DNA of 64,000 bases, taken from contig CANLTE010000003.1 in assembly GCA_947493885.1 (NCBI GenBank), forward strand, positions 480,264 to 544,263. The letters are read 5' to 3'. How positions within the stretch are numbered: the stretch's first letter is position 1; each line of letters opens with the position of its first letter. Positions 55,409-63,755 of this stretch are shown here, piece after piece. The notes beneath the pieces were generated by a model. It searched no databases and was not told where the DNA came from. It saw only the letters and a list, made by a program, of their open reading frames with translations. Position numbers and translations under genes: made by a program. The DNA comes from an uncultured Maribacter sp. (GTDB lineage Bacteria > Bacteroidota > Bacteroidia > Flavobacteriales > Flavobacteriaceae).

Positions 55409-57031
55409 TTACACGGCGTACATTTTGCCACGTTGCTCTTTAATTGTCTTATCAGACATATACTCATCAAACGTTAAATATCTGTCAATGTTGCCCTTAG
55501 GAGTCAATTCTATAATACGATCCGCCACCGTATGCGCAAATTCATGATCATGTGTAGTAAACAATACAGTTCCCTTAAAGTTTTTAAGCGAATTGTTAAA
55601 TGCTGTTATACTTTCTAGATCAAGGTGATTTGTAGGCTCATCCAACATAACAACGTTAGCACGTAGCATCATCATTCTACTAAGCATACATCTTACTTTT
55701 TCTCCTCCAGATAGTACAGTACATTTTTTTAACGCCTCTTCGCCGCTAAAAAGCATTTTTCCTAAAAATCCTCGGATATAAACTTCTTCGCGCTCTTCTT
55801 CAGTTTTGGCCCATTGACGAAGCCAATCTACCAAACTAATATTTTGAGTAAAAAAGTCCGAATTATCAGCTGGCAAATAGGACTGATTTGTAGTAACTCC
55901 CCACTGAAAATCCCCAGTATCGGCTTTTTTGTTTGAATTTATGATTTCGTAAAAAGCAGAAGTTGCTCTTGAATCTTTTGAAATAATAGCGACTTTATCT
56001 CCTTTGGCAAGGTTTATATTTACATCTTTAAAAAGTAAATCGCCATCTTCAGAACTTGCTGACAATGCTTCCACATTTAAAATTTGGTCACCAGCTTCTC
56101 TTTCTCTTTCAAAAATAATAGCTGGATATCTTCTACTAGATGGTTTTATGTCCTCTACTTTAAGTTTAGAAAGCATTTTTTTTCTAGAAGTAGCTTGTTT
56201 ACTTTTAGCAACATTTGCACTAAAACGCATGATAAACTCTTGCAGTTCTTTTGCTTTTTCCTCCGCTTTCTTATTTTGTTGCGCACGTTGACGTGCTGCT
56301 AATTGACTACTCTCGTACCAAAAGGTATAGTTACCAGAATATAAATTCATTTTACCAAAATCTATATCTCCAATATGCGTGCAAACAGTATCCAAAAAGT
56401 GCCTATCGTGAGAAACCACAATAACCGTATTTTCGTAATCCGCTAAAAAGTTTTCCAACCAATTTATGGTATCGTAATCTAAGTCGTTGGTAGGTTCATC
56501 CATTATTAAAACATCAGGATTTCCAAACAAAGCTTGTGCTAATAAAACCCTTACTTTTAACTTGGAATCTAAATCCGCCATAATGGTGTAATGAAACTCT
56601 TCTTGGATCCCTAAATTTGATAATAACGCTGCTGCACTACTATCTGCATTCCAACCATTCATTTCCTCAAATTTCACTTGAAGCTCCCCTATTCTATCCG
56701 CATTTTTATCGTTATAATCAGCGTACAAGGCATCTATCTCTTTTTTTATTTCAAATAGAGGTTTATTCCCCATAACAACGGTTTCTAAAACCGTAAATTC
56801 ATCAGAAGCGTTATGATCTTGTTCTAAAATAGACATACGCTTACCTGGCTCTAAATGCACATGTCCAGACGTAGGGTCAATCTTGCCTGAAAGTATTTTC
56901 AGAAAAGTAGACTTACCAGCCCCGTTGGCACCTATAACCCCGTAACAGTTGCCTTGAGTAAATGATACATTTACTTCATCAAACAAAACTCTTTTTCCAA
57001 ATTGCACTGATAAATTTGATACGGATAACAT
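55409..57031 (-). CDS. ABC-F family ATPase with one degenerate ATP site
   Basis: The 540-residue protein has two ABC domains without a membrane part. Domain one has an intact Walker A (GANGAGKST near 37) and Walker B (LIMDEPTNDLD) but its signature is degenerate (DSKLKVR where LSGGxxxR is expected). Domain two has a degenerate Walker A (ISKDSRATSA near 350) but an intact signature (LSGGEKVRCML) and Walker B (VMLDEPTNHLDL). In the closed dimer one site would be complete and one dead. ABC-F proteins act on the ribosome. The linker (near 240 to 315) is rich in Lys/Glu/Gln as expected. Promoter at 57054-57083. Confidence 0.92.
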   Translation of the reverse strand: MLSVSNLSVQFGKRVLFDEVNVSFTQGNCYGVIGANGAGKSTFLKILSGKIDPTSGHVHLEPGKRMSILEQDHNASDEFTVLETVVMGNKPLFEIKKEIDALYADYNDKNADRIGELQVKFEEMNGWNADSSAAALLSNLGIQEEFHYTIMADLDSKLKVRVLLAQALFGNPDVLIMDEPTNDLDYDTINWLENFLADYENTVIVVSHDRHFLDTVCTHIGDIDFGKMNLYSGNYTFWYESSQLAARQRAQQNKKAEEKAKELQEFIMRFSANVAKSKQATSRKKMLSKLKVEDIKPSSRRYPAIIFEREREAGDQILNVEALSASSEDGDLLFKDVNINLAKGDKVAIISKDSRATSAFYEIINSNKKADTGDFQWGVTTNQSYLPADNSDFFTQNISLVDWLRQWAKTEEEREEVYIRGFLGKMLFSGEEALKKCTVLSGGEKVRCMLSRMMMLRANVVMLDEPTNHLDLESITAFNNSLKNFKGTVLFTTHDHEFAHTVADRIIELTPKGNIDRYLTFDEYMSDKTIKEQRGKMYAV

Positions 57032-57053
57032 ATACCTTGTTTTAAATTTCGTG

Positions 57054-57083
57054 CAAAAATAGAGAAATTCCGCCTTAAAACAA
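57054..57083 (-). promoter_or_regulatory. consensus promoter of the ABC-F gene
   Basis: On the minus strand TTG (+ 57081-57083), 19 bases, then TATTTTTG (+ 57061-57054). The ATG at 57031 follows about 23 bases later. Confidence 0.75.
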
Positions 57084-57174
57084 CGCTCTACATACTATAT
57101 AATTTAGGCAAAATGCTTAACATAATAACTCTACTTTTAACTCCCTATTAACACCACACCCCATTAGTGTTTAC

Positions 57175-57182
57175 TACTTTTG
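57175..57182 (+). promoter_or_regulatory. -7 promoter element for the 57208 lipoprotein gene
   Basis: TACTTTTG fits TAnnTTTG 25 bases before the ATG. No -33 TTG is seen. Confidence 0.45.
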
Positions 57183-57207
57183 TTAAGCTGGATGCAGATA
57201 TTCTTAT

Positions 57208-58602
57208 ATGGATAAACTTTTACTTTTCTCCTTTGTGACAATGTTATTTAGCTGTAGCAGTGTCGAAAAAAAGGAAAACTCCACTTTTTTTGCTGGTGAA
57301 ATTGTTAACCCAACTAGCAATTATGTTGTGCTTTATAAGGGTGAGGTTGTAATAGATTCCGCAAAATTAGATGACAAAAACCGATTTTCATTTACATTAG
57401 AAAATGTATTAGAGGGCTTGTATAATTTTAAACATGCTCCTGAATACCAATATGTACATCTGGAAAAGGGCGATAGCTTAATGGCGAGATTAAATACTGT
57501 TGCTTTTGATGAATCTCTAGTATTTTCGGGAAAGGGAGAGGCTATTAATAATTTTCTTTTAGAATTGTTTTTGGCCAAGGAAGAAGAAGAAAAAAAGATA
57601 TCTAAAGAATTATATAATCTAAAACCAAAAGATTTTAGTACACAAATAAACACTTTAATCAATGAAAAAATGGAGGTTTTGGAAGCAATTAATTTGGAAT
57701 CTCCGCTCTCCAATGCTGCCTATGAAATAGCTGAAACTAGTATAAAATACTCTTACTACAATTATAAAGAAAAATATCCCTTTAAATATAAAAAGCACAC
57801 AAAAGGAAATAAGTTTAAAGAACTGCCTAATGATTTTTACAGTTATAGGAGAAATTTAAACTTTAACAACAATAAGCTTAATTACTTAAGACCATATTAC
57901 GATTTTATGAAATCGCATTTTGGCAATTTGTCTTATGCAACATGTTCGCACCAATGTGCTGTAAAAAATGGTGTTGTGGTTAAAAACCATCTGCATTTTA
58001 ACAAACATACTTTAAAACTCATTGATAGTATTGTTGTTGAAAAAGAGCTTAAAGACAATTTATACAGAAACGTAGCCATTAACTACTTGTTAAAGGTTAA
58101 TGACACCAAAGAAAACAACGAAATATTTATTAAACGGTTTCATGAATTATCTAAAAGTAACCGACATATTGAAGAAATAGATAATCTTTACGCAAGTATT
58201 AAAAAACTCCAACCAAAGAATAAAATACCAGATATTAATGTTGTTAGCACTACAGGTGACAATGTATCACTACAAAACATTTCAAAAGATAAAAAGGTTG
58301 TTTTCTACTTTTGGTCCGATAAAAACAAAAGACATTATAACAATATATTTAAACAAGTGTCCAAACTAAGTGAAAAATCGGAATATTCTTTTGTGGGCAT
58401 TAATGTTAACGCCGTAAACGATTCTATTTGGAAAAAAATAATAAAAACAAATGAATTAGACTCTTTAAAGCAATACAGGTCTAATAATTTTGAAACACTT
58501 ACAAAGTCACTTCTCATTTATCCATTAAACAAATGTATAATTACGGATAATGCTGAGATAGTAAATGCCTTTTCAGACATCTACAAAACAAAGTCTTTTT
58601 AA
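57208..58602 (+). CDS. thioredoxin-like lipoprotein lacking the redox cysteines
   Basis: The 464-residue lipoprotein (lipobox-like LFSCSS) has a DUF4369-like beta domain at about 25 to 115 (GEIVNPTSNYVVLYKGEVVIDSAKL), a helical middle, and a C-terminal thioredoxin-like domain from about 345. Where TlpA relatives have WCxxC this protein reads FYFWSDKNKRHYNNIF, so both active-site cysteines are missing. It may bind rather than oxidise partners. It overlaps the convergent SDR gene by four bases. Confidence 0.72.
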   Translation: MDKLLLFSFVTMLFSCSSVEKKENSTFFAGEIVNPTSNYVVLYKGEVVIDSAKLDDKNRFSFTLENVLEGLYNFKHAPEYQYVHLEKGDSLMARLNTVAFDESLVFSGKGEAINNFLLELFLAKEEEEKKISKELYNLKPKDFSTQINTLINEKMEVLEAINLESPLSNAAYEIAETSIKYSYYNYKEKYPFKYKKHTKGNKFKELPNDFYSYRRNLNFNNNKLNYLRPYYDFMKSHFGNLSYATCSHQCAVKNGVVVKNHLHFNKHTLKLIDSIVVEKELKDNLYRNVAINYLLKVNDTKENNEIFIKRFHELSKSNRHIEEIDNLYASIKKLQPKNKIPDINVVSTTGDNVSLQNISKDKKVVFYFWSDKNKRHYNNIFKQVSKLSEKSEYSFVGINVNAVNDSIWKKIIKTNELDSLKQYRSNNFETLTKSLLIYPLNKCIITDNAEIVNAFSDIYKTKSF

Positions 58603-59408
58603 AGTTTATGCCATTTAAGCAATAAACGTTCGTAAAAGGTGTCAGGCAGCATTCTTTTTAAGATTAAAGAAAATTTTTGAATAAAAGCCCCCACCTTATA
58701 ATGCACTTTGGGGTTTTCAGCATTTATAATACCTTCTATTCTTTTAGCTACTAAAATTGGTGGCTTCCCCTTATCCACATCATTGTTAATGGAATCTAGT
58801 ATTCTTTTATAGGTATCAGTGTACGGAGATTCTTCCATAAAAGGAGAATGGTATCGTCCAGCGGCGATATCAGTAGCAAAATCTCCTGGGGCTAAACTGG
58901 TAACCTTAATACCAAATTGTTTGGTCTCTAAACGTAAGGTTTCTGTCAAATTAATAAGAGCACTTTTTGTTGCAGTATAAATACCTCTGTAAGGTAATCC
59001 CATATATCCAGCAACTGATGTCATATTAATAATAAGTCCATTTTTCTGAGATCGCATTTGAGGGAGCACTTCTTTTATCACATTTAGCGGACCATAGAAA
59101 TTAGTCTTAAAAGCACTTTCTATTTCCTCGTTTGGGGTCTCTTCCAGCGGTCCTGTAATGCCTATACCAGCATTATTAATCAGTACGTCTATTCTGCCTT
59201 CTGATTTAATTATTTCCGAAACGGCCAGTTTTATACTTTCAACATTTTTAACATCCATTTCTAAAAGTGAAAAATGATTAAAATCTGCTTTTTCATGCAG
59301 ATTTCGAGTGGTTCCGTAAACTTTGTACTCTTTATTTTGAAGATGTTTTCCTATAGCTTTTCCTATTCCAGAAGAACCACCAGTAATGAGTACAACTTTA
59401 CGTTTCAT
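58599..59408 (-). CDS. short-chain dehydrogenase/reductase
   Basis: The 269-residue classical SDR has the cofactor loop TGGSSGIGKAIG near residue 8, NNAGIGITG near 84, the catalytic Ser in NMTSVAGYMG near 133 and YTATKSAL near 150 (Tyr and Lys). The pattern after the glycine loop (TTRNLHEKAD) suggests NADP use. The substrate is unknown; the LALKRMLPDTF-type C-terminus resembles enzymes acting on lipids or sterols. Confidence 0.88.
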   Translation of the reverse strand: MKRKVVLITGGSSGIGKAIGKHLQNKEYKVYGTTRNLHEKADFNHFSLLEMDVKNVESIKLAVSEIIKSEGRIDVLINNAGIGITGPLEETPNEEIESAFKTNFYGPLNVIKEVLPQMRSQKNGLIINMTSVAGYMGLPYRGIYTATKSALINLTETLRLETKQFGIKVTSLAPGDFATDIAAGRYHSPFMEESPYTDTYKRILDSINNDVDKGKPPILVAKRIEGIINAENPKVHYKVGAFIQKFSLILKRMLPDTFYERLLLKWHKL

Positions 59409-59483
59409 GGCACTAAATTAATGAATAAAAAGAAAATTGTTAACCTGTTTTGTCGTATAAAATTGTCAAAAAGTTTCAGGCAT

Positions 59484-59490
59484 AAAAAAA
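59484..59490 (-). terminator. T run ending the SRP RNA
   Basis: Seven A on the plus strand (seven T on the minus strand) directly follow the closing stem of the SRP RNA. Confidence 0.6.
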
Positions 59491-59584
59491 GGCAAGCTAC
59501 CTACATCGCACCGCTACAACCTAATACCCTTGCTGCGTTCCCACCCTGGGGGATTCAAAGGGAGCTGGTCGTGTAGGACTTGCC
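59491..59584 (-). ncRNA. ffs: signal recognition particle RNA, small (4.5S) type
   Basis: On the minus strand the sequence folds with GGCAAGTCC pairing with its complement at the other end and contains the conserved SRP Alu-less domain IV core around GGGAACGCAGCAAGGGT, with the GGAA-type tetraloop and asymmetric loop of the Ffh site. About 94 bases, as usual for the small bacterial SRP RNA. A consensus promoter lies upstream. Confidence 0.9.
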
Positions 59585-59589
59585 GAGCG

Positions 59590-59619
59590 CAAAGATACAA
59601 CCTTTTAAAACTTTTGCAA
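59590..59619 (-). promoter_or_regulatory. consensus promoter of the SRP RNA
   Basis: On the minus strand TTG (+ 59617-59619), 19 bases, then TATCTTTG (+ 59597-59590). The RNA starts a few bases after this. Confidence 0.8.
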
Positions 59620-59746
59620 TCCTTTTTACATTGTAAATTTTATGAATTAACTTGCCCCTGTTAATAAACCTTTCTTTTTCAATAATATCAGTAATAAAAG
59701 AATAATTAAAAAATCATTTTTTATATTAAACCCAGTTATGATTATC

Positions 59747-60790
59747 ATGAATCATTTTAAACTATTCACAGTTTTCTCTTTTGTAATTCTGTTAAATTCA
59801 TGTGGCGGTGGCAACACCAATCCATCTTCATTGTTTACCATAGTAATTGAAGAAAACAAAAAACAATTCGCTCAAAACCAAACCATTAATGTTGATATAA
59901 AAAATAAAAAAGGAAAAACCATTGATAATATTACTTACACTATTGATGATAACGTTTTTCCTGTTACAGAAAACAAACTCAAACTTGATGTAAAAACTTT
60001 AGGTAATAAAATCTTAAAAGCTAGTATAGATTTTGAAGGAAAAACGGTTGAGGTTTTTAAAAAAATTAAAGTACTATCTGCCAGAGCACCAGAAATATAC
60101 ACCTACGAAATTGTAAACGAATATCCGCATGATAACAAAGCTTATACTCAAGGGCTCGAGTTTTATAATGACACATTATACGAAAGCACTGGAAAAAAAG
60201 GACGCTCTTCTTTGCGAAAAGTAGATTACAAAACCGGTGAAGTACTAAAAAAATTAGACTTAGACGAAACGTATTTTGGTGAAGGAATTACCATTTTTAA
60301 TGGAAAAATATTTCTACTTACATGGCAAAGTGGGACTGGTTTTATTTATGATTTAAATGAATTTAAAAAAACCGATAGTTTTCAATATGGAAAAAGTAAA
60401 GAAGGTTGGGGCCTAGCTAATGATGGAAAAAAATTATTTAAAAGTGATGGAACAGAAAAAATATGGTTTTTAAATCCAGAAACCCTAGAAGAAGAAGGTT
60501 ATATTGAAACCGTTACCAATAAATCTGTTTTTAATAAAGCCAACGAACTAGAATATGTTGATGGTAAATTATATGCTAACGTTTACCTTAAAGAAAGCAT
60601 GATGATAATTAATGCTAAAAATGGTGCAATTGAAGGTGTTATTAACTTTGGCGGATTAAAAAATAAAGTAACTAAGCACCCAGAGTTAGATGTTTTAAAT
60701 GGTGTTGCTTACCACCCTACTCGAAAAACCTTTTTTGTAACTGGAAAAAACTGGGACAAAATGTTTGAGGTAAAAATTACAAAAAAGTAA
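59747..60790 (+). CDS. glutaminyl-peptide cyclotransferase family lipoprotein
   Basis: The start used is the ATG at 59747 (an ATG at 59738 adds three residues). The 347-residue lipoprotein (lipobox LLNSC) has a short beta domain, then a five-bladed propeller of the glutamine cyclotransferase type: YPHDNKAYTQGLEFYNDTLYESTG, GEGITIFNGKIFLLTW, KEGWGLANDGKKLFKSDG, NELEYVDGKLYANVY and LNGVAYHPTRKTFFVTGK. Plant-type members form pyroglutamate at protein N-termini; activity here is inferred. It precedes the thioesterase by one base. Confidence 0.88.
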   Translation: MNHFKLFTVFSFVILLNSCGGGNTNPSSLFTIVIEENKKQFAQNQTINVDIKNKKGKTIDNITYTIDDNVFPVTENKLKLDVKTLGNKILKASIDFEGKTVEVFKKIKVLSARAPEIYTYEIVNEYPHDNKAYTQGLEFYNDTLYESTGKKGRSSLRKVDYKTGEVLKKLDLDETYFGEGITIFNGKIFLLTWQSGTGFIYDLNEFKKTDSFQYGKSKEGWGLANDGKKLFKSDGTEKIWFLNPETLEEEGYIETVTNKSVFNKANELEYVDGKLYANVYLKESMMIINAKNGAIEGVINFGGLKNKVTKHPELDVLNGVAYHPTRKTFFVTGKNWDKMFEVKITKK

Positions 60791-60791
60791 T

Positions 60792-61187
60792 ATGCATAAA
60801 TACCAGTATACGATTACTGTTACAGAAGATGACCTAGATGAATTAAATCATGTTAACAATGTACGTTATGTAAAATGGATTCAAGATATTGCCAAAAAAC
60901 ACTGGCAACAAAAAGCATCTGAAGAAATCAGAAACAATGTAATTTGGGTAGTATTAAATCATTTTATTGAATATAAATTTCCTGCGGTAATAAACGACGA
61001 GATTGTAATATCAACATTTATCAAAGAAACTCGGGGAGCAAAATCCATTAGAACTGTAGAAATGCATAATGCCAAAACAAAAACGCTACTTGTGCGTTCT
61101 GATACTGAGTGGTGTTTACTTAATGCAAAAACCTTAAAACCTATAAGAGTGCCTAAAGAAATTACGAATATTTTTATGCCTTCATAA
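60792..61187 (+). CDS. hotdog-fold acyl-CoA thioesterase
   Basis: The 131-residue protein has the 4-hydroxybenzoyl-CoA thioesterase-type motif TEDDLDELNHVNNVRYVKWIQD near residue 10, with the catalytic Asp-region residues, and a central helix of the hotdog fold. It hydrolyses acyl-CoA esters of unknown chain. It is cotranscribed with the cyclotransferase (gap 1) and probably with the next gene (gap 20). Confidence 0.85.
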   Translation: MHKYQYTITVTEDDLDELNHVNNVRYVKWIQDIAKKHWQQKASEEIRNNVIWVVLNHFIEYKFPAVINDEIVISTFIKETRGAKSIRTVEMHNAKTKTLLVRSDTEWCLLNAKTLKPIRVPKEITNIFMPS

Positions 61188-61207
61188 TTTATAACCTACA
61201 ATTATCA

Positions 61208-62710
61208 ATGCTGCGTAGCCTATTAACTTGCTTAATTTTAGTCGCTGTACTTTCTAGTGCCTGTAGAAAAGATTTTGAGTATGGAGCAAGTAATGGCAAT
61301 TTAAGATTTTCAAAAGACACTGTTTTTTTAAATACCATTTTCTCTGACATCAGTAGCAGCACTTACCTATTAAAAGTGTACAACACTACCCGTGATGATA
61401 TTGAAATTCCATCCGTTTCATTGGGTAAAGGAGAAAATAGTAACTACCGATTAAATGTGGATGGTGTTGCTGGCAAAACTTTCAAAAATATTCCGCTTTA
61501 TGCAAAGGATAGTCTGTTTATTTTTATTGAAACCACGATAAACACTTCAAATGACTCGGAAAAATCGTTTTTAGATATTGAAATTTTAAATTTTGATTCT
61601 GGAGACCATCAACAACAAATTCCACTGGTAACACTGGTTAAAAATGCCACTTTTCTATACCCAAATCAAGAGGTTCTACCTGTGTCGTTACAACTTAATC
61701 CCGAAGAAGAAAAAATTACGTCAGAAGGTTTTATTCTACAAGACAATCAATTGCTTTTTACAAACGAAAAAGCCTACGTAATATACGGTTACGCCATTGT
61801 TCCCGAAAACAAAGAATTAATAATTGATTCTGGCGCAAGAGTACATTTTCACCGTAACTCAGGTATTTTAATGCGTAAAAATGCGGCAATAAAAATTAAT
61901 GGTGAGTTAAGTGAAGATATGGACAATCTAGAAAACCAAATTATTTTTGAAGGAGACCGTTTAGAGCCTGTTTTTTCTGATATTCCAGCGCAGTGGAATG
62001 GTATTTATTTTGAAAAAGGTAGTAGTAACAATATAATTAATTATTTAACCCTTAAAAACGCGGTTACGGGCATAAAAATTGAGGGCGAGGATACATTAAG
62101 TGAAAAAACACTGATAATTAAAAACAGTCAAATTTATAATAATTCTGTTCATAATTTATGGGCAAAAACAGCATCTATAAATGCCGAAAACACAGTTCTG
62201 GGGAGTTCCGGAAGTTCTTCGTTATACTGTAATTTAGGTGGTGATTATAGTTTTACGCATTGTACAATAGCTAATTACTGGAACAAAGGATTTAGGCTTA
62301 ATGAAGCTTTAAAAATTGATAATTTCAATGAAGAAGAACAAGCAAACCTAAAAAATGCCACTTTTATGAACAGTATTATTGATGGAAATAGTACTAACGA
62401 GTTACTGCTAGAAAGTAATCAAACCAATACCTTCAACTTTTCTTTTTCGCATTGTTTAATTAAACAAAATTCTGGTTCTGAAAATCCCCTCTACAATTTT
62501 GAAAACCAAGCTTTTTACACAAACATTATATTTAATGAAAACGCTGGTTACACAAACGCGCCTGAAAATAATTTTAGCCTGCAAAACGCTTCAATTTTAA
62601 ATGCCAAAGCAGATGTTTCCGCTGCAAATCTGATTCCTTTAGACATTCAAGGAAAAGCTCGGATAACATCTCCTGAAATCGGTGCTTATGAAATCATCGA
62701 AGAGGAGTAA
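61208..62710 (+). CDS. lipoprotein with predicted right-handed beta-helix
   Basis: The 500-residue lipoprotein (lipobox LSSAC) has an N-terminal beta domain to about residue 170 (YGASNGNLRFSKDTVFLNTIFSDISSSTYLLKVYN), then a stretch with rungs typical of beta-helix proteins (LIIKNSQIYNNSVHNLWAKTASINAENTVL; DYSFTHCTIANYW; FMNSIIDGNSTNELLLES; FSFSHCLIKQNSG). It is a conserved flavobacterial surface protein without known function. It is the last gene of the cyclotransferase-thioesterase run. Confidence 0.75.
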   Translation: MLRSLLTCLILVAVLSSACRKDFEYGASNGNLRFSKDTVFLNTIFSDISSSTYLLKVYNTTRDDIEIPSVSLGKGENSNYRLNVDGVAGKTFKNIPLYAKDSLFIFIETTINTSNDSEKSFLDIEILNFDSGDHQQQIPLVTLVKNATFLYPNQEVLPVSLQLNPEEEKITSEGFILQDNQLLFTNEKAYVIYGYAIVPENKELIIDSGARVHFHRNSGILMRKNAAIKINGELSEDMDNLENQIIFEGDRLEPVFSDIPAQWNGIYFEKGSSNNIINYLTLKNAVTGIKIEGEDTLSEKTLIIKNSQIYNNSVHNLWAKTASINAENTVLGSSGSSSLYCNLGGDYSFTHCTIANYWNKGFRLNEALKIDNFNEEEQANLKNATFMNSIIDGNSTNELLLESNQTNTFNFSFSHCLIKQNSGSENPLYNFENQAFYTNIIFNENAGYTNAPENNFSLQNASILNAKADVSAANLIPLDIQGKARITSPEIGAYEIIEEE

Positions 62711-62756
62711 AATTGCCTCACATTTTTTGTATTATGTACAACTATAGGCAATTTTA
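62709..62756 (+). terminator. possible terminator after the beta-helix lipoprotein
   Basis: AAAATTGCCT (62709-62718) pairs with AGGCAATTTT (62746-62755), with a 27-base loop and T-rich sequence after. The long loop makes it uncertain. Confidence 0.45.
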
Positions 62757-62864
62757 ACATTTTTTTCTTCAAATCACTCATTTTTAGATAGTTTTCCTCC
62801 GTTTTTATAAGGTTTTTGTCGGTGTAATTATCGTGCACAATTCCTAATTTGCATATGAACGCGT

Positions 62865-63608
62865 ATGAATTCAGAATTCACCTATACCATAATCGATTCT
62901 GATGCCACTTCTAATTTGCAACTACAGCATCATTTAGAAGAATATGGCAACTTCTCCGCTACGCCTTTTGCGAAAAATAACATCGAAGGTTTAGATGTTA
63001 TTTTAAAGTACACTCCAGATGTAGTTTTGGTAAATTTAAACGAACATGCCTTAGAGCATTTTCAAATGGTAACCTACCTACACCAATACTTAACCGAGAT
63101 TCCGGTTATAATTGGTTTAGCCAAAACCAAAAACCATGCTTATGATGCCATAAAGCACGGTTTTTTTGATTACTGGTTGCAACCATACAACGAGTTTGAT
63201 ATTCGAAAATCGCTACTTCGACTAATAAAACAAACTCCGGTAAAAGAAACTTCTGCACCCGAAACCCTATGTTTAAAATCGTATAAAGATTTTCAGTATT
63301 TAAATACGGATGATATTCTTTATTTACGGGCGGATAACAATGCGACCGACTTTTTTATGAAAGACGGCACAATAAATAGTGCCTTTAAAACGTTGAAGAC
63401 CTTTGAGAACCAATTACCTAAACGGTTTTTACGTATACACCAGAGTTATATAGTGAATACAAAGTATGTTTCTCGCATAAACTATGGCAAAGCCATATGT
63501 GCAATTAAGCTTGGTAATGTTCAATTACCCTTTTCTAAATCCTACAAACTAAATGTAGACGAGCTTAAAAAAACACTTTCAAAAAATACAATTGCAGGAT
63601 TAAATTAA
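62865..63608 (+). CDS. LytTR regulator with degenerate receiver domain
   Basis: The 247-residue protein has a receiver-like N-terminal domain (residues 5 to 122) and a LytTR DNA-binding domain from about 140 (LYLRADNNATDFFMKDG; RFLRIHQSYIVNTKYVSRI). The receiver lacks key residues: the phospho-acceptor position is Asn 57 (VVLVNLNE) and the conserved Lys is Gln 106 (WLQPYNE), though acidic residues near 11 to 13 remain. It is probably a phosphorylation-independent regulator. A 21-bp-period repeat follows its stop and a repeat lipoprotein comes next. Confidence 0.85.
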   Translation: MNSEFTYTIIDSDATSNLQLQHHLEEYGNFSATPFAKNNIEGLDVILKYTPDVVLVNLNEHALEHFQMVTYLHQYLTEIPVIIGLAKTKNHAYDAIKHGFFDYWLQPYNEFDIRKSLLRLIKQTPVKETSAPETLCLKSYKDFQYLNTDDILYLRADNNATDFFMKDGTINSAFKTLKTFENQLPKRFLRIHQSYIVNTKYVSRINYGKAICAIKLGNVQLPFSKSYKLNVDELKKTLSKNTIAGLN

Positions 63609-63618
63609 TTAAATCCTC

Positions 63619-63660
63619 ATAAAACTGGTTCAAATACTAATAAAACTGGTTCGCATACTA
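63619..63660 (+). promoter_or_regulatory. two tandem 21-bp direct repeats, candidate LytTR binding site
   Basis: Two adjacent 21-bp copies (63619-63639 and 63640-63660) share ATAAAACTGGTTC and ATACTA and differ at two positions. A degenerate third stretch, ATACTTTTCATTC, follows. LytTR proteins bind direct repeats one or two helical turns apart. Confidence 0.55.
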
Positions 63661-63755
63661 ATACTTTTCATTCTGCTAATTGAATTATCGGGTCTTTAAA
63701 TTAATTTAGATGTAGGAATTTTTTTACAAATTAACCCTATAAAACCCGATTGAAG

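Noticed and set aside
59274..59576. Open frame on the plus strand across the SRP RNA
   Set aside because: It overlaps the SRP RNA and the SDR gene on the other strand, and has no recognisable protein features.
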